DNA of 40,813 nucleotides from Haplosporangium gracile (Eukaryota; Mortierellomycota; Mortierellomycetes; Mortierellales; Mortierellaceae). This document shows, piece by piece, positions 33,754 to 40,813 of the stretch (position 1 is the first letter of the stretch; every line of letters begins with the position of its first letter). Where the stretch lies: positions 1-40,813 of the forward strand of contig JAAAUF010000309.1 in the NCBI GenBank assembly GCA_015499985.1, written 5' to 3'. Below the pieces are notes generated by a model that saw only the letters and a program-made list of their open reading frames with translations, was not told the DNA's origin and made no database searches. The translations under genes and the position numbers were made by a program.

Positions 33754-35173
33754 ATGACCTCCAGAGAAACCATTCCTATCGGCACCAGAAAGTCCGCCCT
33801 TGCTATCGCCCAGACCGTTCAGGTCCAGAGCGCACTCGAGAAGCACAACCCAACAAAGTCCTTCCCCCTCCTCAGAATGTCAACCACCGGCGACCTCTTC
33901 CAGGGCCAACCTCTTTCCTCGATCGGCACAACCGCCGTCTTTACCCGCGAACTTGAGACCTCTTTGGAGAAGAAGGAGTGTGATCTGTTGGTGCATTCCC
34001 TCAAGGATGTCCCCACCCAGCTCAAGCCTGGATTCGTTATTGGCGCCATGATGAAGCGTGAGGAGCCCAACGATGTGATGGTCATGCGTACTGGTGAATT
34101 CAAGGCACTCAAGGACTTTGGGAAAGGGGATGTCGTGGGAACCAGCAGTGTCCGTCGCGCAAGTCAGATCAGGAGATTGTGCCCAGGAGTTCAAGTCATG
34201 GACGTTGTAAGTTCTCTTTTTGTGTTTTTCTTCTTCCTTGAGGCTTGCCTCACCCTTTTTGCAGTGTGGAGTTGATTTTATTTGGGTGCTTTGCTCTCCC
34301 TGACTGACTCACTTTTTTTTTAAACTTCCTTCTTTGTTCTTCTTTTGTTACTTTGGCTACTTAGAGAGGAAATATGTAAGTGAGCTCTCCTTGGCTGGGA
34401 ATCTTGACCGGGAACTGGCCAAGCGTGGCGTGATGTGGCGGGGAAGATTACCCGCATTGAAAGCCAAAAGAAACAACGAGTTATCTTTTTATCTGAAAAT
34501 AGTACTAACTTTCTACCTCAATCTCATCTCTTTTTTGAATCTTTTTTTTTTTTTTTTGGATACCTTCTTTCCTTTTTTTAGTAACACACGTTTGGCCAAG
34601 CTGGATGCGGCCGACTCGCCTTATACCTGCTTGTTGTTGGCTGCAGCTGGACTCCAGCGCCTCAACTTTGACGAGCGCATCACCGCAAATTTGCCACCAA
34701 GTGTCATGCTCCACGCCGTTGGTCAGGGATCGATTGGAATCGAATGCCGGGCAGATGATACAGAGATCCTGGAGTTGATCAAGCCATTGGACCATTTACC
34801 CACTCGTCTCCGCTGTGAGGCTGAGCGCAGTGTGATGAGGATTTTGGAGGGAGGTTGTTCAGTGCCCATTGGTGTCTGGACCGAGTTTGTTTATTCAGGA
34901 ACCACTGAACCCACGGAAGCAGAATCTGTCGGACAATTGCGTTTGAAGGCTCTGGTGGCCTCACTGGACGGAACCGAGATTGCCGAGACGGAGGCTGTAG
35001 CAGATGTGAACGGAAACGTAGAACTGGCGGTCGAGTTGGGCCGGAATGTTGCTAAGCAATTGCTGACCAAGGGCGCAGACAGGATTCTGGCCAAGGTTCT
35101 TAGAGATCGTAACACTACCTTGGTCCCTACCGGCACAGGGGAGGAGAAGACGGTCAAGGGATGGGAGGTGTAA
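33754..35173 (+). CDS. HEM3: Porphobilinogen deaminase (hydroxymethylbilane synthase)
   Basis: This is the third enzyme of cytosolic heme synthesis, joining four porphobilinogen units into hydroxymethylbilane. Three exons: 33754-34206, 34365-34375 and 34582-35173, giving 351 residues. IGTRKSALAIAQ lies at the N-terminus; the catalytic Asp is D85 in LVHSLKDVPT; the substrate/cofactor Arg cluster includes TSSVRRASQIRR and RGNINTRL; the dipyrromethane-attachment Cys is C247 in EGGCSVPIG. The middle exon is only 11 nt and supplies the R-G-N of the invariant RGNxNTR motif, so it must be real. Triosephosphate isomerase starts 206 bp downstream on the same strand. The yeast name HEM3 (HMBS in animals) is used by orthology. 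Confidence 0.95.
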
Positions 35174-35176
35174 ATT

Positions 35177-35212
35177 TACTACAAGGGATGAGGCTACTAC
35201 AAGGGATGAGGC
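35177..35212 (+). repeat. 18-bp perfect tandem duplication
   Basis: The unit TACTACAAGGGATGAGGC occurs twice in direct succession just after the stop codon of porphobilinogen deaminase, in the presumed 3' untranslated region. Confidence 0.9.
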
Positions 35213-35268
35213 ATTCAGTGGCAACAACACACACGCACCAACATACCATATCTGCATGCCGCGATATT

Positions 35269-35274
35269 AATAAA
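35269..35274 (+). terminator. Putative poly(A) signal of the porphobilinogen deaminase gene
   Basis: AATAAA lies 95 bases after the stop codon and about 105 bases before the next start. It is the canonical hexamer, but fungal poly(A) signals are loose, so the assignment is tentative. Confidence 0.45.
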
Positions 35275-35379
35275 GAAACGTCACATGTCAGTTCATAAAA
35301 ACGTGTTTGTCATCACTTCTTAGTTTCTTGACCAGCGCCTTCTTTTTCTTTTCTCTCCATCTCTTCCGACATCCATGCC

Positions 35380-36543
35380 ATGGCGCGAGGAAAGTTCATT
35401 GTCGGGACAAACTTCAAGGTGCGCAGTTTTTGTCAAGTCTTACTCAGGAATGAGCGCCACCTACAAATGGGAACGTTCGTGGAACATAACAAACAAATTG
35501 ACAGCGCGCTTTTTTTTGTTTTCCATATCGGGCGCAGATGAACGGGTCCAGAGCATTCTTGCAGGACTTGGTCGAGAATCTGAACTGCGCAGATCTTAAC
35601 AGCAACGTCGGTAATGAAGCAGTCCAATATAATTTTGTTGTCAGTTACACCCCCCGCGTTCATCCCCACGGTCGCGTGTGAACATGTGCTGAAATATTTT
35701 GTTTACACTTCTTTGTAGAAATATTCATTTCGCCGCCGTCAGTCTATATCGAGCATGTCCGCCAGAATCTGCGCAAGGATGTTGCTGTCGGTGGTCAGAA
35801 CTGTTTCTGGAAGTCCTCTGGAGCCTTCACAGGCGAGATCTCGTATGTCACTTAAATTTCTATACAAAGGCACTTTGAAGGCACGACATGGAAGCGGAGG
35901 ATTCGTTGCACCACACTATTGCTCACTGTTTCTTTATTCTTTTTGTAGAGCGGAGATGTTGAAGGATGTGGGAGCAGAATACGTGATCCTAGGCCACACA
36001 GAACGTAGAACCCTGTTCAAAGAATCCGACACCGACATTGGCCTCAAAGTCGTCCACGCCCTCCGGTTCGGTTTAAAAGTGATCGCCTGTATCGGCGAAA
36101 CCTTGTCCGAGCGGGAATCCAACACGACCCTACAAGTCCTCTTCCGTCAACTGCAGATCATTGTCGATCATGTCGAGAATCTGGACTTGAATCAGGAGGA
36201 GAAGTGGAAGGATTTGATTATTGCTTATGAACCCGTGTGGGCGATCGGGACAGGACGCGTTGCGGCTCCCGAGCAAGCGCAGGAAGTTCATGCGGCGGTT
36301 CGACGGCGGATAGGAGAGATTTGTGGACTGGAAGTTGCAGAGAAGATGAGGATTATTTATGGCGGGTCGGTAAATATGGTGAATGCGCTGCAGTTGGCAA
36401 GGGAGAGGGACGTGGATGGACTGTTTGTTGGTGGTGCGTCTCTGAAGCCGGAATTTGTTCAAATTTGCAATGCTTTGCGGTATGGACGGAGCTACAGTAG
36501 TGGCGACGATGGCAGTGGCGATGGAGACGGCGGACGAAAATAA
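35380..36543 (+). CDS. TPI1: Triosephosphate isomerase
   Basis: Interconverts dihydroxyacetone phosphate and glyceraldehyde 3-phosphate in glycolysis. Four exons: 35380-35418, 35538-35610, 35719-35842 and 35949-36543, giving 276 residues. Catalytic residues are all present: K13 in TNFKMNG, H95 in ILGHTERR, and the base E173 in AYEPVWAIGTG, followed by the phosphate-gripping loop; IYGGSVN and FVGGASLKPEF complete the barrel. The protein is about 25 residues longer than usual (about 250): an insertion of about eight residues near 155-165 (LDLNQEEKW) and an acidic Ser/Gly/Asp tail after residue 253. An ATG five bases upstream is out of frame; 35380 gives the expected N-terminus MARGKFIVGTNFK. 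Confidence 0.96.
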
Positions 36544-37681
36544 ACGGATCGCATGTGGATAAAATAAGGTGTAAACACGGGACAGGGAGTTAATTATCGG
36601 ACATGGTACCTCTTGTTATGGATTTTCTTCGCAATGGATGTGAAGCGCCAGGCGATCGGCTTTTTCTTGAATGGACTAGGCGTATGGAACGGAACACGAG
36701 AATTTGTAATATCGACAATTGAACATGCCATGAGCTCGACAGCCAGTAAGATCAACCTACTTGTATCAAGACCACATACTACTGAAGAATTCGTCTAACA
36801 AGCTGGACCACCACCTTAGGCTGAAGATTTTACCCCTGTAGATTCTCTAATACACTCTTCATCCGCCTACTTACTTCCAATCTGTATAGTCTTCGCGACT
36901 TGGTCACATTGTCATCAGCAATTTATATACTTCCAGCTTTATCATCAGCTCATAGGCGATATCTTTCCACGCCTCATTACCACATACCGCGTCATATCGT
37001 TTTCTACATAAAGTAAAAAATGAATCTAGGCCTTTTCTTCCTCCCCGACGGGGATTATTTTCTTGGGCTGAAGGGCAACGTCTCGTCTTCCTCCTTCTTG
37101 TAAGCATACAACGAGCATGCGTTCTTCTCCAAACATTTATGAGCCCTTCGCGTCATGCACGAACCTCTCGCTTAAAAAATCAAAACACTGAAAACAGACA
37201 TGAGCGAATAGAATGCTTGCGATCCGTCTTATCGCTATTTCTTCTTCTTTTCGTGTTTGTTTGTCCCTCAGGCTCCTAATCGACAACCACAGAACATAAG
37301 TAACGGTACAAGTGATCGATTGGGTGTAGATGTGCGCGCAAATCCCTTCCGGTTTTCCTTATCCGGTACGGTCTTTGGTGTCAATCTTCGTACATACCAT
37401 AGAAAAGTATGGGTCTAGACCATGGGTCTGGACCATAGGATCCTTTCTTGGTCCTTTTTATCTCGCCCATCAAAAAAAAACGTGTGGACATGTCATGACT
37501 CAAAACAATCGGCAATACTCTTACACAAGCAAACACAAACAAACACGTTTTTACCGAGTAACAACAATCGTTTATTTGTGTTCGTTTGCAAAGTATATAT
37601 AAGCAAAACTCATCCCCCACATCTTACTTTTTCCCTTCAAGCGCAAACCCATTCCCTCCGCCCAATCACCCACTCCCAACA
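36544..37681. other. Intergenic region upstream of the defensin-like gene
   Basis: A 1.14-kb stretch. Two small frames (36613-36798 plus, 36904-37107 minus) resemble nothing known and lack supporting signals. The last 120 bases form the promoter of the defensin-like gene, with a TATA box and a CT/CA-rich leader. Confidence 0.5.
37594..37603 (+). promoter_or_regulatory. TATA box of the defensin-like gene
   Basis: TATATATAAG lies 79 bases before the ATG at 37682 and is followed by a pyrimidine-rich, AC-rich leader. It is the clearest TATA box in the window and fits an inducible or highly expressed secreted-peptide gene; regulation itself is inferred. Confidence 0.6.
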
Positions 37682-37894
37682 ATGTATATCCCCAAGAACC
37701 TTTCCGCCCTGGTTGTCCTCGCAGTCCTGGCCGTCGTGTCCCAGGTCCAGGCCAGCCCCGTTGCGGCGACTCTCGAGAAGCGCGATACATACGGCTGCCC
37801 CAGCACCCGCATCCACTGCGTCTACCACTGCCAGAACGATTTCCAACCAGCCCTGCAGGGTATGTGCGTCGGCGACACCTGTAAATGCTACTAA
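37682..37894 (+). CDS. Secreted cysteine-rich defensin-like peptide
   Basis: A 70-residue precursor in one exon. A signal peptide covers about 1-24 (hydrophobic LVVLAVLAVVS core, cleavage likely after QVQA), a short propeptide ends in Lys-Arg at 33-34 (Kex2 site), and the mature peptide would be residues 35-70. It has six Cys at 39, 46, 50, 62, 67 and 69, spaced C-x6-C-x3-C-x11-C-x4-C-x-C. The CxxxC ... CxC pattern is that of the cysteine-stabilised alpha-beta fold of defensins, and the CKCY end is shared with the fungal defensin plectasin. Likely role: antibacterial peptide binding cell-wall precursor, by analogy only; an ion-channel or signalling role cannot be excluded. It lies alone beside a transposon relic, with its own TATA box. 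Confidence 0.82.
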   Translation: MYIPKNLSALVVLAVLAVVSQVQASPVAATLEKRDTYGCPSTRIHCVYHCQNDFQPALQGMCVGDTCKCY

Positions 37895-38217
37895 GAAAAA
37901 GTCCTTCGTGGGCATCAACATCCGCACCTACGAGCACATACATGCACACATACATACATACATACATACATCCATACACTCGCTAGGACCACGTATAGAG
38001 AGGACAAAGATTAAAATTAGCATATACTTTACAGAGTGGTGCAATGAAGACAACAAGCATGGCGGCAATGATGTCAAGAAAGCTACTTCAGCCCAAAATA
38101 GTAGCCCTATCGCGGACAACTCCTTCATAGACATACTACATCTCCACAGCAGAGTTCCACGAGGCCAGCCTACTTTCCTTCACCCCTTTTAGCCATATGG
38201 AGAGTATAAAGCCCATT
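37895..38217. other. Downstream flank of the defensin-like gene
   Basis: 323 bp between the defensin-like stop and the end of the transposase relic. An (ACAT)n run occupies roughly 37948-37972. I see no gene and no clear terminal inverted repeat of the transposon here. Confidence 0.5.
37948..37972. repeat. (ACAT)n microsatellite
   Basis: Six uninterrupted ACAT/CATA units, preceded by imperfect CACA/CATG units, in the presumed 3' untranslated region of the defensin-like gene. Confidence 0.85.
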
Positions 38218-40136
38218 TTATTGCTGCTTAAATTTACGGATCAACTCTCGCGCTACCGATCGGTTATACGCATCTTCATCCTCAAGCGTCTCGAGCACCA
38301 CAGACACCAAACTCTCTCCTCCGTACTTGGACTTGAACTGCTCAACAACCTCACTCTCGATGGAAGAACTCCTGTCTCGTGAACCGTCCCTCTTGGCGAT
38401 CTCGTTGTGCGCCATCTTCTTGGCCTCCTCTGCAATATCTTGTGCGTCCTTTTGGTTCTTGTCGAGGGAGAACTGGATCTTGTCCCCGTCCATGAATGAA
38501 GCGATCAGGCGCACGTAGCGTCGCTTGACTTGGCTCGCGTCCGTGTCTGCCACACTTGGATACAGTGGCGGTCGCTCCTCTACATACATTGATTCTTCCT
38601 CCAGCGTGTCCGCCTGCGCCTCTGAAAGAACGCCCGCTTTGTAAAAGCAATGCCTCACTGTCAAAGCCTTGACATGCGACCACGCGTACGGTATAAGCGA
38701 CCATGCCTCGCCGTTGGTAATCTTCTCCCCAGTGGCATACTCCTTTGTGATTGAGTTGTTGCTGAGCATCTCGAGGTAGTGTCGTTTGAATACGCTGATT
38801 ATTCCTGCGTCCAAAGGTTGGGTGACGGATGCCGAATCGGGTGGCAGGCGCTCAATCCGAAGGTGTTTCCATGTCTCTTCTGCAAGCGAGTCCTTGTCGC
38901 TAGACTTGCCGTGTGCTCCCCATGAGTTGATAAGCAGAAGACTCTCGTTAGAGAGGCTGTCATCGAGAGAATGAAGCCACTCCTTGAATAGGTCCAAGGT
39001 CATGTATCCTTTTCCATGTTCCGTTGAGGTAACAGGAACCTCAGGGCATGGCTGGGTACTTTGAGCAAGGTGCGGGCCTAGATTATCATGCAACGAGACG
39101 AGATAGTCAGTTTTTATTTTTTAAATCATCTTTTCTTAGGACAATGTCATGGCGTGTTTGAGCATTTACCTGTGGCAAGCGGTCTTAAAGCCTCTATCGT
39201 TGCTGCTCGAGCAAGCGAAGATCCAGAAGCGTTGACACAGAAGAGAATCGATACCCTAGATGCAGCTCCTCGCTCTGGTTTGGCACTGCTCGCAAACTCA
39301 TCTGTAGTGTCCGAGTGAGTGGAATGCTCTTTGAGGCACAAGCCAGACTCATCACAGGTATAAATATCGTCGAGTTCAAAGCCAGAGCATATTCCACGGA
39401 TTTCGTCCATCCTTTCTGCGATGGCATCCTTGTCGACAGACCTCGCTTCTCCTTTGAGGCTGCAGTAGGCGACACCGTACTCCTGCGTCATCGTCGAGCG
39501 CCACGATGCCGTAAAAGAGATTGTGCGACCAGGAGGGATATCATTAGGATCGCAAATGTCATCCGTAAGAATGTGGACAACCGAGTCGGCTGCAGCCTGG
39601 AGCTGAAGACCACTGATAACGCCGTCTCTCTTCCGAACTTCCAGTAGCTACTCGTGGATGGTCCTGTCCATTACGTGTCGTATCAGGTCAACTGGACTGC
39701 TGGAGAGAGTGCATTTGTTGCCTCGACCATATGCCACATCAAACCGGATCCTGTCGAAGTCCTTGTCCCACTGCTTGATTGATTGTCTATTGATGGGGAC
39801 GTGCATGAAATCGCCAAATTTGGTTGCTGTAATCTTCATGGTGGGGCTATTACGCAAATAGCGAAAGATCTCAACCAACTCCATCCGATACTTTAGAGTA
39901 TATCCTCCACCTCTATGACCTTTCGAACCGGCACATTGTTGAGGTTGGTGTTCGACAGCTTCGTTAGCGCCAGCACGAGCCTGGGCCAAAAGTGCGTAGT
40001 ACCGCAGCACCTGCGCCTCCTCCGCTAGCGATGAGGCCCCGCTCTGGAGCTGGTTGGTCGTAGACTTGGCGCCAAAGAAAGGATAGTCTCGCAAACGTGT
40101 ACGGGTATTGTTACGGGGTTCTTTGTTTTTTGGCAT
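38218..40136 (-). pseudogene. Pogo/Tigger-like DDE transposase, decayed
   Basis: Two segments (39170-40136 and 38218-39077) joined across a probable 92-nt intron (GTAAAT ... ATCTAG) give 609 codons. The order is that of pogo/Tigger (CENP-B-like) transposases: helix-turn-helix DNA-binding region in the first third, then FTASWRSTMTQEYGV ... SLKGEARSVD, the first catalytic Asp in YTCDESGL (codon 262), a central CVNASGS strand, LFKEWL, and the third acidic site in TQPLDAGIISVFKRHY. Two lesions are visible: an in-frame TAG at codon 163 (39648-39650), and LLLIN at codons 369-373, where active members have LLLDN, so the second catalytic Asp is missing. No terminal inverted repeats were identified. 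It is most likely a dead copy; domestication is possible but less likely given the stop. Confidence 0.82.
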
Positions 40137-40813
40137 ATGGGAAAAAGTGGGAGGAGTGAAAAGAGTATGAGCAAAACATGCTGCAGATGCAGATATGAGG
40201 CAAATTCTGCGAGGATATAAGATAGATTAGTCGCCATTAGATCATTTTCTCGTAATTTTTTCAATTCAATATGGTGACTTCCATGAGGATATGGGTGTTA
40301 AGAGGGAAGCAACCAACTGGGAGAGGAGAGAATCAAATTGATTCTAATAGACCGGTTTCACTTGGAGGAGTGACGATCTCAAAATGACCTTTTGTGCTCT
40401 TCTTGGACACGACTCGCTGTTGATAAGCGATTTGAACCTCGCTTTATGCACTTCACGCTCTGGTCCTTTTTTTCGCATATTCTTTTTATTTTTAGTGTCC
40501 TTTTCAAAATAATTGAAGCGTTACCACGGATCTCAAGGTGACCAGCAGAAAAAACATCTCTGCGCCCCCACACTTCGTTCGCGTACCTCTGTTCGCTTAC
40601 TCTCTCTCATATAAAAACCAGAATTGTCCTTGTAGCAGCCATGTATCACAGCGGCGGTGATGTCGATCCTGAGGCTGATGGCTAGTGTCATAACCCGAAG
40701 GGTGTATACGCGGTTCAGGAACCTTGTGTCGAGGACAAAGCTGGGTATGGAAAATTATTTGGCACTACACTCCATTTTGCAGAAAAATCCACTTTTCATA
40801 GGAAAAAGTGGAT
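40137..40813. other. Right-end stretch
   Basis: The 5' flank of the transposase relic to the window edge. No gene seen. A palindrome ATCCACTTTT / AAAAGTGGAT with a 7-nt loop occupies 40787-40813 at the very edge and may continue beyond it. A GGTTCAAATC word on the minus strand near 40432 resembles a tRNA B box, but no tRNA folds around it. Confidence 0.5.
40787..40813. repeat. Terminal palindrome at window edge
   Basis: Perfect 10-bp arms, ATCCACTTTT and AAAAGTGGAT, around a 7-nt loop. It could be the end of a mobile element, but the window stops here. Confidence 0.6.

Noticed and set aside
36904..37107. Minus-strand frame of 67 codons upstream of the defensin-like gene
   Set aside because: The last half looks somewhat protein-like, but no family, splice partner or promoter supports it.
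39648..39680. 27-nt GTAATG...GAGTAG segment that would remove the transposase stop if spliced
   Set aside because: It is in frame and begins GT and ends AG, but 27 nt is far shorter than workable fungal introns; a nonsense mutation is simpler.
40420..40450. tRNA-like B box (GGTTCAAATC, minus strand)
   Set aside because: The bases flanking the loop do not form a T stem, and no acceptor or anticodon arm could be built around it.

Overview
This window looks like nuclear DNA of a filamentous fungus from an early-diverging lineage. Most genes have several short GT-AG introns with CTAAC/CTAAT-like branch sites, promoters are pyrimidine-rich, and there is much simple-sequence DNA. The gene content (a Ral-type GTPase, NR2C2AP and NDUFAF5 orthologues, a secreted NodB deacetylase and long Ser/Gln-rich hypothetical proteins) fits Mucoromycota, probably Mortierellomycotina. 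The rank is an inference from gene content; no rRNA is present to test it. No tRNA, rRNA or CRISPR array was found.

Layout. The first 1.6 kb holds nothing recognisable. Then follow: haspin histone kinase (+, 1625-5811); RBX1 RING subunit of cullin ligases (-, 6120-7550); a TBC-domain Rab-GAP-like protein with a 2.1-kb intron (-, 8117-11574); the WD-repeat protein Asa1/GNB1L (-, 12841-14925); exosome subunit Rrp41 (-, 15325-16470), divergent from an NR2C2AP-like discoidin-fold protein (+, 16736-17639); a 966-aa Ser/Gln-rich protein with a tandem Myb/SANT-like module (-, 17862-20762); and a Ser-rich hypothetical protein (-, 21658-22869). A 3.2-kb gene-poor stretch with a foldback MITE-like element comes next. 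After it lie a Ral GTPase (-, 26029-27668), a secreted polysaccharide deacetylase with an assembly gap in its intron (-, 28725-30134), ribosomal protein uS10 (+, 31087-31452), complex I assembly factor NDUFAF5 (-, 31666-33333) divergent from porphobilinogen deaminase (+, 33754-35173), triosephosphate isomerase (+, 35380-36543), a small secreted defensin-like peptide (+, 37682-37894), and a decayed pogo/Tigger-like transposase (-, 38218-40136).

The genes do not form one pathway. Most are single-copy housekeeping genes: mitosis, ubiquitination, trafficking, RNA decay, heme, glycolysis and respiratory assembly. The accessory part is the right end, where the defensin-like gene lies next to a transposon relic. 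The most unusual observations are a probable AT-AC intron in the NR2C2AP gene, an RRP41 gene whose first coding exon seems to be only the ATG, an 11-nt microexon in the porphobilinogen deaminase gene, the foldback element, and the plectasin-like peptide. All exon structures were read by eye from splice signals, frame and family similarity; no transcript data were available.
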